Shown here: piece after piece, positions 25,286 through 35,920 of the stretch
Layout of the letters: each line of letters opens with the position of its first letter
Numbering within the stretch: position 1 is the stretch's first letter
Notes under the pieces: model-generated
The model's database searches: none
What the model was told of the DNA's origin: nothing
The model's input: the letters and a program-made list of their open reading frames with translations, nothing else
NCBI GenBank assembly: GCA_947487595.1
Contig: CANKXJ010000002.1
Coordinates: forward strand, 1 to 49,809
Source: Actinomycetota bacterium
GTDB lineage: Bacteria > Actinomycetota > Actinomycetes > Nanopelagicales > Nanopelagicaceae
Reading direction: 5' to 3'
DNA length: 49,809 bases
Translations under genes and position numbers: made by a program

Positions 25286-28200
25286 ATGACTTCTGAGAAT
25301 TTCGTACATCTGCACGTCCATACTGAGTATTCAATGCTCGATGGTGCAGCACGTGTTCCCGATTTAATGCAAGAAGTTGCCAGACAGGGCATGCCTGCAA
25401 TTGCAATGACAGATCATGGAAATGTATTTGGCGCCTATGAGTTCTATAAGCAAGCGAAAAAAGTAGGCATTAAGCCAATTATTGGAATTGAAGCCTACGT
25501 TGCCCCTGAATCTCGCTTTGATAAAAAGAGAGTGCAGTGGGCTAGTGGCGGTGAAGATGATGTTTCAGGTGGTGGTGCTTATACGCACATGACTATTTTA
25601 GCTGAAAACAATGTTGGTCTAGGAAATCTCTTTCGCTTGTCATCACTTGCATCTCTTGAAGGTTATTACTACAAGCCCCGCATGGATAGAGAACTCCTTG
25701 CTCAGTATTCAAAAGGACTTATTGCAACAACTGGTTGTCCTGGTGGAGAGATTCAAACGCGCTTGCGTATGGGTGCATATAAAGAGGCAATCAAGGCCGC
25801 TAGTGATTATCGAGATATCTTTGGTGAAGGCAATTTCTTTTTAGAACTGATGGATCACGGCATTGATATTGAAAGCCGTGTCAAAGCTGACTTGCTCAAG
25901 CTTGGAAAAGAGTTAGGCCTTCCACTGCTTGCAACCAATGATCTGCACTACACACTGCAAGCAGATTCTGGAGCACATGAGGCCTTGCTATGTGTTCAAT
26001 CGGGTTCCACATTGGCAGATCCCAAGCGATTTAAATTTGATAACGACTCTTTCTATGTCAAGACTCCGGCGCAGATGCGAGAGCTCTTTAAAGACATTCC
26101 AGAGAGTTGCGATAACACATTACTAATTGCCGAGCGCTGCGATGTGACGATGCGAGAAAATGAAAACCTCCTTCCACAATTTGATGTTCCAGCTGGAGAG
26201 ACAGAGGATTCTTGGCTTAAAAAAGAAGCAGTTCGAGGCATGAAGGAGCGTCTAGGCGCAAAGCTCACGCCAGCCCATGAATCTCGTCTTGATTATGAAC
26301 TTGGCGTGATGGAGAAGATGGGCTTTCCGGGTTACTTCCTTGTTGTTGCTGACTTAGTCGGATATGCCAAGAAAGTTGGTATTCGAGTCGGCCCAGGTCG
26401 AGGTTCTGCACCTGGCTCTTTAGTTGCCTATTCACTGGGTATCACTGGCTTAGATCCACTTGAGCATGGACTTTTGTTCGAGCGCTTTCTTAATCCAGAA
26501 CGTATCTCTATGCCTGATATCGACTTGGACTTTGATGAGCGTCGTCGCGGCGAAATGATTCGTTATGCAACCAATAAATATGGTGAAGATCGAGTTGCTC
26601 AGATCATCACCTATGGAACTATTAAATCCAAGCAAGCAATTAAGGACTCAACACGCGTGCTTGGTTATCCATATGTCATTGGTGAAAAACTAACAAAGGC
26701 TCTACCTCCATCTGTGATGGGAAAAGATATTTCTCTAGCCGGGATATTTGATTCTAAAGATGATCGCTACGGTGAAGCGGGGGAGTTCCGCTCCCTTTAT
26801 GAATCAGATCCAGATTCAAAGCGAGTGGTTGATACGGCCCGTGGTCTTGAGGGGTTAAAGCGCCAGTGGGGTGTTCACGCAGCTGGAGTTATTCTCTCTC
26901 GCGAACCATTGCTCGATATTATTCCTATCCACCGCCGTGAAGCAGATGGTGCCATCATTACGCAGTTCGATATGGGTGCATGTGAATCTATTGGCTTACT
27001 CAAGATGGACTTCTTGGGTCTTCGAAATCTCTCTGTTTTAGATGATGCCTTATTAAATATAAAAGAGAATCAAAATATTGATGTTGTATTAGAGGATTTA
27101 AAACTCGATGATAAAAAGACATATGAGCTACTCTCTCGAGGTGACACGCTCGGCGTCTTCCAACTCGATGGTGGGCCAATGCGAGCTTTGCTTAAATCCA
27201 TGTCGCCTGATTCATTTGAAGATATCTCAGCTGTTATTGCTCTCTATCGTCCAGGTCCAATGGGTGAGAATGCACATAACAACTACGCCGATCGCAAAAA
27301 TAAGCGCAAGCCAGTTGAACCTATTCACCAAGAACTTTCACAACCATTGCAAGAGATTCTTGGTGACACATATGGTCTGATTGTTTATCAGGAACAAGTA
27401 ATGGCAATTGCCCAAAAGGTTGCTGGTTTCTCTCTGGGGCGCGCAGATCTATTGCGTAAGGCGATGGGTAAGAAGAACAAAGATATTTTGGATAAGGAAT
27501 ACATTCCTTTTGAAGCGGGGATGAAGGCTAATGGTTTTTCAACTACGGCAATCAAACGCTTATGGGACGTTCTTATTCCATTCTCTGATTACGCTTTCAA
27601 CCGCGCTCACTCTGCAGGCTATGGCGTCGTTTCATATTGGACCGCTTATCTAAAAACTAATTATCCAACTGAATACATGGCTGCACTTTTAACTAGTGTT
27701 AGAGACGATAAAGATAAATCAGCTCTGTATTTGAGTGAGTGCCGCCGCATGGGTATCAATGTGTTGCCACCTGATGTCAATGAATCAAATGGTGAATACA
27801 CCCCGCGTGGGAAAGATATTCGCTTTGGTCTTGCAGCGATTAGAAATGTTGGTGAAGGAGTCGTTGCATCCATTAAAGCAGCGCGTGAGAGTAAAGGGCG
27901 TTTCGCTTCATTTGGTGATTTCTTGGCAAAAGTTGATGCACAAGTGTGTAATAAGAAAACGATTGAATCTTTGATTAAAGCTGGAGCATTTGGCTCTCTA
28001 GGATCAACTCGTAAAGGTTTGATTGCTGTTCACCTTGAAGCAATTGATTCAGTAATTGAGAGCAAGCGAGCCGAGGCTATCGGTCAGTTTGATTTATTTG
28101 GCGGGGAAGCTATTACAGAAGTTTCAGGTTTGGACATAGAGATCCCAACAGGTGAGTGGGATAAGGCGATGTTGCTCAGTTATGAGCGTGAGATGTTAGG

Positions 28201-28783
28201 ACTATATGTTTCTGATCATCCACTCTTAGGGGTTGAACATGTGCTTCGAGCAAACACAGACATGTCTATCAGCGAACTAGTTGATGAAGGCGCTCAACAT
28301 GAATCCGTTGTCACTATCGGAGGCTTAATTACCAGCGTTACTCGAAAAGTTTCAAGGCAAGGTGCTTCTTGGGCCGTTGTGACGATTGAAGATCTTGAAG
28401 GATCCCTTGAAGTTCTCTTCTTCTCAAATACCTACAATCAATATTCAATGTCATTAACTGAGGATCGAATAGTGACCGTTCGTGGTCGCGTTGATCGCCG
28501 TGAAGAGAATCTGCGATTTACTGCCCTTGAAATGTCGATGCCAGATATTTCAGCAGGCCCAACTGGTCCTTTAGTAATTTCAATTCCAATGTCTCAATGC
28601 ACACCACCTGTGGTTGATCGCATTAAGGAAATCCTGCGTTCACATCCTGGAAAGCGAGAAGTTCATCTTTCCTTGGGCGAAAATGGAAGCAGCACCGTTA
28701 TGAAGATTGATGCATCGGTCACAGCTTCTCCATCATTGAGCGCAGATTTGAAATCAATTCTTGGGCCTAACTGCCTGGTTTAA
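25286..28783 (+). CDS. dnaE: DNA polymerase III alpha subunit (replicative)
   Basis: Replicative polymerase, 1165 residues. The N-terminal PHP domain keeps the metal ligands of the proofreading actinobacterial type: His10, His12 and Asp19 in HLHVHTEYSMLDG, His in TDHGN, Glu in GIEAYV, His in THMTIL, Cys in TGCPGGE, and Asp/His in NDLHYT. The polymerase active site has PDIDLDFDERRR with the catalytic Asp pair. Later come the tandem HhH region (VDAQVCNKKTIESLIKAGAF) and an OB fold (VVTIGGLITSVTRKVS). The intact PHP site suggests intrinsic proofreading, as in Mycobacterium DnaE1. A second, specialised alpha subunit is at the left window edge. Confidence 0.97.
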   Translation: MTSENFVHLHVHTEYSMLDGAARVPDLMQEVARQGMPAIAMTDHGNVFGAYEFYKQAKKVGIKPIIGIEAYVAPESRFDKKRVQWASGGEDDVSGGGAYTHMTILAENNVGLGNLFRLSSLASLEGYYYKPRMDRELLAQYSKGLIATTGCPGGEIQTRLRMGAYKEAIKAASDYRDIFGEGNFFLELMDHGIDIESRVKADLLKLGKELGLPLLATNDLHYTLQADSGAHEALLCVQSGSTLADPKRFKFDNDSFYVKTPAQMRELFKDIPESCDNTLLIAERCDVTMRENENLLPQFDVPAGETEDSWLKKEAVRGMKERLGAKLTPAHESRLDYELGVMEKMGFPGYFLVVADLVGYAKKVGIRVGPGRGSAPGSLVAYSLGITGLDPLEHGLLFERFLNPERISMPDIDLDFDERRRGEMIRYATNKYGEDRVAQIITYGTIKSKQAIKDSTRVLGYPYVIGEKLTKALPPSVMGKDISLAGIFDSKDDRYGEAGEFRSLYESDPDSKRVVDTARGLEGLKRQWGVHAAGVILSREPLLDIIPIHRREADGAIITQFDMGACESIGLLKMDFLGLRNLSVLDDALLNIKENQNIDVVLEDLKLDDKKTYELLSRGDTLGVFQLDGGPMRALLKSMSPDSFEDISAVIALYRPGPMGENAHNNYADRKNKRKPVEPIHQELSQPLQEILGDTYGLIVYQEQVMAIAQKVAGFSLGRADLLRKAMGKKNKDILDKEYIPFEAGMKANGFSTTAIKRLWDVLIPFSDYAFNRAHSAGYGVVSYWTAYLKTNYPTEYMAALLTSVRDDKDKSALYLSECRRMGINVLPPDVNESNGEYTPRGKDIRFGLAAIRNVGEGVVASIKAARESKGRFASFGDFLAKVDAQVCNKKTIESLIKAGAFGSLGSTRKGLIAVHLEAIDSVIESKRAEAIGQFDLFGGEAITEVSGLDIEIPTGEWDKAMLLSYEREMLGLYVSDHPLLGVEHVLRANTDMSISELVDEGAQHESVVTIGGLITSVTRKVSRQGASWAVVTIEDLEGSLEVLFFSNTYNQYSMSLTEDRIVTVRGRVDRREENLRFTALEMSMPDISAGPTGPLVISIPMSQCTPPVVDRIKEILRSHPGKREVHLSLGENGSSTVMKIDASVTASPSLSADLKSILGPNCLV

Positions 28784-28813
28784 ATCCAAGTCCATCGTGC
28801 AGAGCACAGCCGT

Positions 28814-28819
28814 TACAAT
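28814..28819 (+). promoter_or_regulatory. Predicted -10 element of the his-trp operon (leaderless hisD)
   Basis: TACAAT, close to the consensus TATAAT, ends 6 nt before the hisD GTG. No ribosome-binding site is present. Transcription would begin at the start codon. It probably drives the whole his-trp cluster, since no other large gap occurs before 38695. Confidence 0.55.
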
Positions 28820-28825
28820 TGGCAT

Positions 28826-30133
28826 GTGATTCGCACAGTTGATCTTCGTGGCAAAGCCCTCAATAAGGCTGGATACAACACCGAACTTCCGCGTGCGCTC
28901 TTAGATGTTGCCCAAGCTATGGCCTTGGTTGAGCCAATTTTACACCGCGTAAAAACCGGTGGTGAAAGTGAACTCATTAAGTTGGCCCAAGAATTTGATG
29001 GGGTTACTCCAGTCTCCATTCGTGTGCCACAGAAGGCTTTAGATTCGGCCTTAGCATCATTAGATCCTGTAATTCGAACTGCGCTCGAGATTTCTATTGA
29101 GCGAGTGAGAAAAGTTCATAATGATCAGGTAAGAGTAGATAAGACCACCACTGTTGTTGATGGTGGAAGTGTTACTGAGAAGTGGATTCCAGTTGATCGT
29201 GTGGGCCTATATGTTCCAGGCGGTCGTGCGGTTTATCCAAGCAGCGTTGTGATGAATGTTGTGCCCGCTCAAATCGCAAAAGTTTCATCAATAGCTGTTG
29301 CCTCACCGCCTCAAAAAGAGTTTGCAGGATTACCTCACCCAACTATTTTGGCCACATGCGCACTTCTTGGTATTACTGAGGTATATGCCGTTGGGGGAGC
29401 CCAGGCGATTGCAATGTTTGCTTATGGTGTTGAAGGTTTGTGTGAGAAGAGTGATCTTGTTACTGGACCGGGCAATATCTATGTTGCTGCAGCTAAGCGA
29501 GCCCTACGGGGGGTAATTGGAATTGACTCAGAGGCTGGACCAACCGAGATAGCAATTCTTGCAGATTCTTCCGGGCGAGCAAGCGATGTTGCTGCAGATT
29601 TAATTAGCCAAGCTGAGCACGATGTAATCGCTGCGGCTATTTTGGTAACAGATTCAATTGAGCTAGCCAAAGACGTTGAGGCCGAATTGAAAATACAAGT
29701 AGATAAGACAAAACACAGAGATCGTATTACTTCAGCCTTGTCTGGAGTTCAGTCAGCAATTGTCTTAGTTGATGACATAAAGCAAGGGATTGATGTTGTT
29801 AATGCCTATGCCGCAGAACATTTAGAAATCCAGACCAAGAATGCACGAGAAGATGCTTCACAGATTAGAAATGCCGGAGCAGTATTTATCGGTCGCTTCT
29901 CACCAGTCTCTTTAGGAGATTATTCAGCGGGCTCTAATCACGTATTGCCTACTGGTGGATGTGCTTGTCATTCAAGTGGCTTATCAGTTCAGACATTTCT
30001 GCGTGGTCTGCACTTTATTGAATATAGCGAAAAAGCTTTCACTGACTTAGTTCCAACCGTTGTGACCTTAGCAAATTCTGAAGACCTACCTGCCCACGGA
30101 CAAGCTATGACTATCAGATTGGAAAATTCATAA
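28826..30133 (+). CDS. hisD: Histidinol dehydrogenase
   Basis: Last two steps of histidine synthesis: oxidises L-histidinol to L-histidine with NAD. 435 residues. Conserved blocks include [48 protein letters not shown] and [15 protein letters not shown], which supply the zinc ligands and catalytic His residues. GTG start with an adjacent -10 element. First gene of a compact his-trp operon; hisC starts on the base after its stop. hisG, hisE and histidinol-phosphate phosphatase are not in this window. Confidence 0.96.
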   Translation: MIRTVDLRGKALNKAGYNTELPRALLDVAQAMALVEPILHRVKTGGESELIKLAQEFDGVTPVSIRVPQKALDSALASLDPVIRTALEISIERVRKVHNDQVRVDKTTTVVDGGSVTEKWIPVDRVGLYVPGGRAVYPSSVVMNVVPAQIAKVSSIAVASPPQKEFAGLPHPTILATCALLGITEVYAVGGAQAIAMFAYGVEGLCEKSDLVTGPGNIYVAAAKRALRGVIGIDSEAGPTEIAILADSSGRASDVAADLISQAEHDVIAAAILVTDSIELAKDVEAELKIQVDKTKHRDRITSALSGVQSAIVLVDDIKQGIDVVNAYAAEHLEIQTKNAREDASQIRNAGAVFIGRFSPVSLGDYSAGSNHVLPTGGCACHSSGLSVQTFLRGLHFIEYSEKAFTDLVPTVVTLANSEDLPAHGQAMTIRLENS

Positions 30134-31219
30134 ATGAGTTGGCCAACTTGGTTGCCACTGCGTAAGGAGTTAACTCCGCTTACGCCATATGGTGCCCCAC
30201 AAATTCCTGCACAGGCATCACTTAACACTAATGAAAATCCATATTCACCTTCACCTGCTCTGCAGAAAGCGATTGCTGAAGCTGTGTTGGGTGTTGCAGC
30301 CAAGCTGAATCGTTACCCCGATCGTGATGCCAATGAACTTCGCAGCAAGTTAGCCGGGTATATCAATTCAACTTCTCAAATGAAGTTCACGCTCGATAAT
30401 ATCTGGGCAGCTAATGGCAGTAATGAAATTATTCAATCTATCTTTTTAGCTTTTGGGCAGGGTAGTGCACTTGGCTTTACACCCTCATATTCAATGCACC
30501 CACTGATTGCAAAGGTGTGTGGGACTACCTGGATTGATGGAAGACGAAATGCAGATTTCTCCCTCAATGTTGAAATGGCAACCAAGCAGATCGCCGAAAC
30601 AAAGCCAGTACTCACTTTTATTACCACACCAAATAATCCAACTGGTGGCTCAGTTTCGATCTCGCAAATTAAGTTACTTGCTGACGCTGTGGCCCAAGTA
30701 GGCGGGCTACTAATCGTTGATGAGGCTTATGCTGAGTTCTCTTCAGAGCAATCTGCAGTAACGCTTATTGCTAATAATCCTCATGTTGTTGTGATTCGCA
30801 CCATGAGCAAGGCATTTGCATTTGCAGGGGCGCGATTGGGTTATTTGGTCAGTGATAGTTCGGTCAAAGATGCCATGATGCTGGTGAGATTGCCGTATCA
30901 CTTAAGTGCGCTGACTCAAGCAGCGGCATCGGTTGCTATTGATTTTAAAGATGAACTACTGGGATATGTCTCTGAGTTAATACAAGCTCGGGAGTCATTG
31001 ACTGCCCAACTACATGCATTGGGCCTTGCGACTGTGCCCAGCAGCGCAAACTTCATCCTATTTACAGGATTTAGCGTCGATGCCCCTAAACTTTGGGATG
31101 AATTACTAGGTCAAGGCGTCCTAATTCGAGATGTCGGCCTACCAGGGTATTTGCGCGTAACTGTTGGCAATGAAGCCGAAAATACATTATTTATTTCTGC
31201 ATTAAAAGAACTCATCTAA
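30134..31219 (+). CDS. hisC: Histidinol-phosphate aminotransferase
   Basis: PLP-dependent class I/II aminotransferase forming L-histidinol phosphate. 361 residues. The substrate-side segment LNTNENPYSPS, the cofactor site TTPNNPTGG, the VDEAYAEFS Asp and the PLP lysine in RTMSKAFAFAGARLGY (near residue 230) are all present. It follows hisD with no gap and precedes hisB after 12 nt, with a ribosome-binding site AAGGAGAGG. Confidence 0.94.
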   Translation: MSWPTWLPLRKELTPLTPYGAPQIPAQASLNTNENPYSPSPALQKAIAEAVLGVAAKLNRYPDRDANELRSKLAGYINSTSQMKFTLDNIWAANGSNEIIQSIFLAFGQGSALGFTPSYSMHPLIAKVCGTTWIDGRRNADFSLNVEMATKQIAETKPVLTFITTPNNPTGGSVSISQIKLLADAVAQVGGLLIVDEAYAEFSSEQSAVTLIANNPHVVVIRTMSKAFAFAGARLGYLVSDSSVKDAMMLVRLPYHLSALTQAAASVAIDFKDELLGYVSELIQARESLTAQLHALGLATVPSSANFILFTGFSVDAPKLWDELLGQGVLIRDVGLPGYLRVTVGNEAENTLFISALKELI

Positions 31220-31231
31220 GGAGAGGCCATC

Positions 31232-31816
31232 ATGAGAACAGCACGAGTCGAAAGAGAAACTAAAGAGTCACATGTTTTAGTTGAACTTAATTTAGATGGA
31301 CAGGGCGTGATTGACGTTTCAACGGGTGTGCCATTTTTTGACCACATGATGTCCCAGCTAGGTAAGCACTCTGGCTTTAATCTCACGATCAAGACAACAG
31401 GTGATGTTGAGGTTGATTCTCACCACAGCGTTGAAGACACATCACTAGCATTTGGCCAAGCTCTACGTGAGGCGTTAGGAGATAAGGCTGGCATTCGTCG
31501 CTTCGGTGATTCCATGGTTCCACTTGATGAGGTTTTAGTTCAAGCAGCTGTCGATCTCTCTGGTCGTCCATATCTAGTTCACCGCCAGCCAGAGATTGTT
31601 GAACTCATCGGAACCTTTGATACAACACTTGGAAAACATATTTGGGAATCAATAGTTGCCGAAGCCCACATTGCTTTGCATATTCGTGTGCTAGAAGGAA
31701 GAAATGCACACCATGTTTTCGAAGCACAATTCAAAGCAGTTGCCCGTGCACTGCGCGATGCAGTTTCACTTGATGGAAGAGTTGCAGGTATCCCGTCGAC
31801 TAAAGGCTCTCTTTGA
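31232..31816 (+). CDS. hisB: Imidazoleglycerol-phosphate dehydratase
   Basis: Mn-dependent dehydratase of histidine synthesis, 194 residues; a stand-alone enzyme without a fused phosphatase domain. The two metal-binding motif sets are clear: FFDHMMSQLGKHSGF and DSHHSVEDTSLAFG in the first half, and EAHIALHIRVLEGRNAHHVFEA in the second. TTGA overlap with hisH. Confidence 0.96.
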   Translation: MRTARVERETKESHVLVELNLDGQGVIDVSTGVPFFDHMMSQLGKHSGFNLTIKTTGDVEVDSHHSVEDTSLAFGQALREALGDKAGIRRFGDSMVPLDEVLVQAAVDLSGRPYLVHRQPEIVELIGTFDTTLGKHIWESIVAEAHIALHIRVLEGRNAHHVFEAQFKAVARALRDAVSLDGRVAGIPSTKGSL

Positions 31817-32415
31817 TCGCAATTCTTGATTATGGTTCAGGCAACTTACGTTCGGCGCAAAGAGCATTTGCTACCTCTGGTGTCGATGTCGTTGTCACGG
31901 CAGATCGCGCCGTAGCACTAGAAGCTGATGGCCTAGTTGTTCCAGGTGTCGGTGCTTTTGCTGCTTGTATGCAGGGATTACGAACTGTTGATGGTGCGGC
32001 CATTATCCGTGAACGAATTTCTAATGAAAGACCGATCTTAGGAATTTGTATTGGTATGCAGATTCTTTTTCAAGAGGGCAGTGAGCATGGTGAAAATGGG
32101 AATCATGCTGGAGTTGGAGTGTGGGAAGGTGAAGTTTCTCGCCTTAATGCACCGATACTTCCTCACATGGGCTGGAATAGCGTTGAGAGTGATCCGAACT
32201 CCACGCTATTTAAAGGTGTTGCAGGGGAATCATTTTATTTTGTTCACTCATATGCAGCCAAGAAATCGGTGGGGAAAATGCAGGGGTGGAGTGTTCATGG
32301 TGAAAAGTTTTTAGCTGCAGTTGAAGATGGCTATGTTTCGGCAACGCAATTTCATCCAGAGAAATCAGGGGATGCTGGATTAGCGCTAATAAAGAATTGG
32401 GTGAAGGCTCTATGA
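31813..32415 (+). CDS. hisH: Imidazole glycerol phosphate synthase, glutamine amidotransferase subunit
   Basis: Class I glutaminase that feeds ammonia to HisF. 200 residues. The nucleophile Cys lies in [11 protein letters not shown], the oxyanion and gate region in [12 protein letters not shown], and the His-Glu pair in [10 protein letters not shown]. Starts at TTG inside the hisB stop (TTGA), a rarer start justified by the conserved [14 protein letters not shown] beginning. ATGA overlap with priA. Confidence 0.94.
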   Translation: MIAILDYGSGNLRSAQRAFATSGVDVVVTADRAVALEADGLVVPGVGAFAACMQGLRTVDGAAIIRERISNERPILGICIGMQILFQEGSEHGENGNHAGVGVWEGEVSRLNAPILPHMGWNSVESDPNSTLFKGVAGESFYFVHSYAAKKSVGKMQGWSVHGEKFLAAVEDGYVSATQFHPEKSGDAGLALIKNWVKAL

Positions 32416-33137
32416 GTTACTTAGAGCTTCTACCTGCAGTTGATGTGAAAGATGGACGTGCTGTGCGCTTAGTGCAAGGAGAACTTTCTAAAGAGAGTAT
32501 TTATGGAGCCCCGTTAGAAGTTGCACTTGAGTTTCAAGCAGCAGGCGCCGAGTGGTTGCACTTAGTTGATCTAGATGCTGCTTTTGGTCGTGGTAGCAAC
32601 GCAGCGTTATTAGCAGAGGTTGTTAGAGCCTTAGATATAAAGGTGGAGCTCTCTGGTGGCATTAGAGATGATGAATCTTTGCGCAGAGCACTTGCAACAG
32701 GGTGTGCACGAGTAAATCTTGGAACTGCAGCGCTAGAGGATCCTGAATGGACTGCGCGAGTCATTGGTGAATTCGGAGATCGTATTGCTGTTGGACTTGA
32801 TGTGCGCGGTCATGTTCTTGCTGCACGTGGATGGACCAAAGAGGGCGGAGATCTCTTTGAAACGCTTTCACGGTTAGATAAAGATGGTTGTGTTCGCTAT
32901 GTAGTCACTGATGTGACAAAAGATGGCACCCTTGCTGGCCCAAATTTAGAACTACTCAAATCTGTGTGTGCAGCAACTACCAAACCAGTTGTGGCTAGCG
33001 GTGGGATTTCTTCTTTGGTCGATATTCAAGCTTTGTGTGATCTCAATGCGATAGGTGTTGAAGGCGCAATCGTTGGTAAAGCTTTATACGCCGGTGCCTT
33101 TACCTTGCAAGAAGCTTTGAGGGTTACAGGACGATGA
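32412..33137 (+). CDS. priA: Bifunctional HisA/TrpF isomerase PriA
   Basis: TIM-barrel isomerase. The ATG at 32412 (ATGA overlap with hisH) gives 241 residues; an in-frame start 15 nt upstream is less likely. Catalytic Asp in [18 protein letters not shown] (Asp11) and in [14 protein letters not shown]. The GGIRDDESL segment is typical of actinobacterial PriA, which isomerises both ProFAR (His pathway) and phosphoribosyl anthranilate (Trp pathway). There is no trpF among the neighbouring trp genes, which fits a dual role. Dual activity is inferred, not proven. Confidence 0.92.
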   Translation: MSYLELLPAVDVKDGRAVRLVQGELSKESIYGAPLEVALEFQAAGAEWLHLVDLDAAFGRGSNAALLAEVVRALDIKVELSGGIRDDESLRRALATGCARVNLGTAALEDPEWTARVIGEFGDRIAVGLDVRGHVLAARGWTKEGGDLFETLSRLDKDGCVRYVVTDVTKDGTLAGPNLELLKSVCAATTKPVVASGGISSLVDIQALCDLNAIGVEGAIVGKALYAGAFTLQEALRVTGR

Positions 33138-33907
33138 CACTTTCAGTTCGCATCATTGCCTGCCTAGATGTCACTGATGGACGCGTGGTTAAGGGTGTTA
33201 ACTTCACAAACCTAGTTGATGCAGGGGATCCAGTTGAAATGGCTGCTCTTTATGGAGCAGAAGGTGCCGATGAGTTAACTTTTCTTGATATCTCAGCAAG
33301 TGTCGATGGGCGTGAGACAACTCTAGATGTTGTGCGCCGCACGGCTGAGCAAGTATTTATTCCACTCACCGTTGGTGGAGGAATTAGAAATGTTGCCGAT
33401 GTCGATCGCTTACTTCGAGCTGGTGCTGACAAAGTTTCAATCAATACTGCAGCAATTGCACGCCCAGAGTTAATTGCTGAAATCACAGATCGCTTTGGTT
33501 CCCAAGTACTTGTTCTCTCAGTTGATGCTCGTCGTGCTCGGACAGATTCTGGTTTTGAAGTAACAACTCATGGTGGCCGAGAGGGCACAGGTATCGATGC
33601 AATTGAGTGGGTTGAGAAAGCATGCGCACTGGGTGTGGGCGAAATTCTTCTTAACTCAATGGATGCAGATGGAACCCGTGCTGGTTATGACATCGGAATG
33701 ATTACAGCTATGCGTTCAGTTTCAAAGGTGCCATTGATTGCCAGTGGAGGCGCTGGAACTTTGACAGATTTTAGTGCAGCCCTGGATGCTGGCGCAGATG
33801 CGCTACTCGCAGCCAGCGTGTTCCACTTCGGAATTCACCGTATTGGAGATGTGAAGTCATACCTTGATTCGCACAATTATCCCGTGCGCGCCGTGGCCGT
33901 TAGGTAA
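33134..33907 (+). CDS. hisF: Imidazole glycerol phosphate synthase cyclase subunit
   Basis: TIM-barrel cyclase that, with HisH, makes IGP and AICAR. 257 residues. Catalytic Asp residues in [16 protein letters not shown] (near residue 12) and in VLSVDARRA (near residue 132); phosphate-binding loops VGGGIR and ASGGAG. ATGA overlap with priA. An intact HisH partner lies two genes upstream. Confidence 0.96.
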   Translation: MTLSVRIIACLDVTDGRVVKGVNFTNLVDAGDPVEMAALYGAEGADELTFLDISASVDGRETTLDVVRRTAEQVFIPLTVGGGIRNVADVDRLLRAGADKVSINTAAIARPELIAEITDRFGSQVLVLSVDARRARTDSGFEVTTHGGREGTGIDAIEWVEKACALGVGEILLNSMDADGTRAGYDIGMITAMRSVSKVPLIASGGAGTLTDFSAALDAGADALLAASVFHFGIHRIGDVKSYLDSHNYPVRAVAVR

Positions 33908-33921
33908 GGCAGAATTAACCT

Positions 33922-34263
33922 ATGAGCGCTCTTGATCCAGCAATTACGGCGATGCTTAAAGATTCGACAACGCTCATTCCTGCCGTTGTGCAAGATTCAA
34001 CTTCCCATGAAGTTTTGATGCTTGCTTATATGAACTCTGAGTCATTAGCGCTCACTCTTAGCACCGGCAAAGCTACCTACTGGTCACGCTCTCGAAACGA
34101 GCTGTGGGTGAAAGGTGCGACCTCAGGCCACTTCCAAAAAGTAATCTCTGTTTCTTTGGATTGCGATGGCGATGCATTACTTATCAGCGTGCAACAAACT
34201 GGAGTTGCCTGCCATACGGGTGAACAAACCTGTTTTCACAGACCGTTAAGGCTGGGTAAATAA
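33922..34263 (+). CDS. hisI: Phosphoribosyl-AMP cyclohydrolase
   Basis: Zn-dependent ring-opening enzyme of histidine synthesis, 113 residues, without a fused HisE domain. Motifs: [42 protein letters not shown] and the zinc Cys-His site [12 protein letters not shown]. It is followed after only 2 nt by trpE, joining the two pathways in one operon. Confidence 0.96.
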   Translation: MSALDPAITAMLKDSTTLIPAVVQDSTSHEVLMLAYMNSESLALTLSTGKATYWSRSRNELWVKGATSGHFQKVISVSLDCDGDALLISVQQTGVACHTGEQTCFHRPLRLGK

Positions 34264-34265
34264 GA

Positions 34266-35750
34266 ATGAACCTTGATGAATTTCGTGCTTATGCCAAGAT
34301 TTCAAATGTAATTCCAGTTTCAAGGCGCCTGCTTGCAGATGGTGAAACACCATTGGGCGTCTATAGAAAGTTAGCCAAGAACGCTGCCAATACCTTTTTA
34401 TTGGAATCTGCTGAACATGGTGGTGCATGGTCGAGATATTCATTTATTGGTGTGCGAAGTGAAGCAACGCTGAGTGAAAAAGATGGAAAGGCTTACTGGC
34501 AGGGCACAGCACCTGCTGGTGCACCGAGTGGAATTGATCCACTTGAAGCGCTGCGTCTTTCGGCGGCACATTTGAAATCACCGACCATTGCAGGATTGCC
34601 TCCTCTAACGGGTGGCTTAGTTGGTTTTATGGGTTATGACGTTGTGCGTCGTTTGGAAAGACTCCCGAGCCTTTCAAAAAAAGATTTGCCACTTCCAGAG
34701 TTAAGTTTTATGTTGACCAGTGATTTAGCTGTCCTAGATCACAGTGATGGAACTATTACTTTAATTGCCAATGCCATTAACTGGGATGGTAGTGATGATC
34801 GTATTGATGAAGCTTTCAGCGCATGTAATGAGCGATTAGATCGTATGCAGGCAGACTTAGCTGCGCCACTTGATGGAGATATTGTCCAGATTCATTCACA
34901 TGATTCACCAACCTTTGATGCCAACATGAGCGCTGATGAGTTTAAAGCCAAGATTGCTATTGCGAAAGAGGAGATTCTAGCTGGTGAAGCTTTCCAGATA
35001 GTTCTTTCCCAACGTTTTTCAATGCCATGTTCTGCCGATGCAATCGATGTTTATCGCATGCTGCGCCTTAATAATCCAAGTCCGTATATGTATCTCTTCC
35101 GTTTCAATGAGGGAATCACAATTGTGGGATCAAGTCCTGAAGCGTTAGTGAAAGTTAATCAACGTGAAGTGATGATTCATCCCATCGCCGGCACTAGAAA
35201 ACGTTCTGCATCGCCAGAAGAAGATCACCGACTAGGTGAAGAACTCTTGGCAGATCCAAAAGAGCGTGCAGAGCATTTAATGCTGGTTGATTTAGGCAGA
35301 AATGATCTTGGACGGGTGTGTGCTCCAGGATCAGTGGAAGTTATTGATTTCATGCACATTGAAAGATATTCACATGTGATGCATATCGTTTCAACGGTTA
35401 CTGGCACCTTAGGAGCCAACTCAACTCCAGTAGATGCACTCTTTGCAGTCTTTCCTGCTGGAACTTTATCTGGAGCGCCTAAGCCTCGGGCTATGGAGAT
35501 TATTGAAAAACTCGAACCAACGCGCCGTGGCGTCTATGGAGGCATTGTTGGCTATCTAGATTTCACAGGAAACATCGACACATGTATTGCGATTAGAACC
35601 GCCCTTATTCATGATGGCGTTGCATATGTGCAAGCGGGTGCTGGAATCGTTGCAGATTCTGATGCAGAGTCAGAAAATCAAGAGTGTAGAAATAAGGCAG
35701 CGGCGGTCTTAATGGCAGTTGATTCTGCAAATAGATTGCGAAAGCACTAA
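34266..35750 (+). CDS. trpE: Anthranilate synthase component I
   Basis: Makes anthranilate from chorismate with ammonia supplied by TrpG. 494 residues. The tryptophan-binding LLES element is present near residue 40 (NTFLLESAEHG), so feedback inhibition by Trp is likely. Chorismate-binding core motifs include SPYMYLFRF, GTRKRSASPEEDH, DLGRNDLGRV and AGTLSGAPKPRAMEI. No trpG or trpD lies in the cluster, so these must be encoded elsewhere. The stop overlaps the ATG of a small membrane gene by one base. Confidence 0.95.
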   Translation: MNLDEFRAYAKISNVIPVSRRLLADGETPLGVYRKLAKNAANTFLLESAEHGGAWSRYSFIGVRSEATLSEKDGKAYWQGTAPAGAPSGIDPLEALRLSAAHLKSPTIAGLPPLTGGLVGFMGYDVVRRLERLPSLSKKDLPLPELSFMLTSDLAVLDHSDGTITLIANAINWDGSDDRIDEAFSACNERLDRMQADLAAPLDGDIVQIHSHDSPTFDANMSADEFKAKIAIAKEEILAGEAFQIVLSQRFSMPCSADAIDVYRMLRLNNPSPYMYLFRFNEGITIVGSSPEALVKVNQREVMIHPIAGTRKRSASPEEDHRLGEELLADPKERAEHLMLVDLGRNDLGRVCAPGSVEVIDFMHIERYSHVMHIVSTVTGTLGANSTPVDALFAVFPAGTLSGAPKPRAMEIIEKLEPTRRGVYGGIVGYLDFTGNIDTCIAIRTALIHDGVAYVQAGAGIVADSDAESENQECRNKAAAVLMAVDSANRLRKH

Positions 35751-35920
35751 TGGAGCAGTCAATAGCCATTGGCGTGAGCATCCTTGTTGTTTATGCGATT
35801 GTTCTTCTTATAGGTAAGAAGTTCAAACTTTCTTCACGCTATGAGAGAAAACCCCGTGTGCTAAATACGTGGAGTGCACTTGATGAGGGTATTGATCCAA
35901 CTGAGCAGGATAAAAAATGA
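35750..35920 (+). CDS. 56-residue membrane protein between trpE and trpC, unknown function
   Basis: A short gene starting MEQSIAIGVSILVVYAIVLL and ending [11 protein letters not shown]. Both ends are welded to neighbours: its ATG overlaps the trpE stop by one base (TAATG) and its stop overlaps the trpC start (ATGA), which strongly supports translation. One transmembrane helix (about residues 4-23) is followed by a basic stretch (GKKFKLSSRYERKPR) and an acidic tail with NTWSALDEGIDPT. Actinobacterial trp operons often have small membrane proteins here; I cannot name the family. No cysteine or catalytic motif is visible. Confidence 0.75.
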   Translation: MEQSIAIGVSILVVYAIVLLIGKKFKLSSRYERKPRVLNTWSALDEGIDPTEQDKK

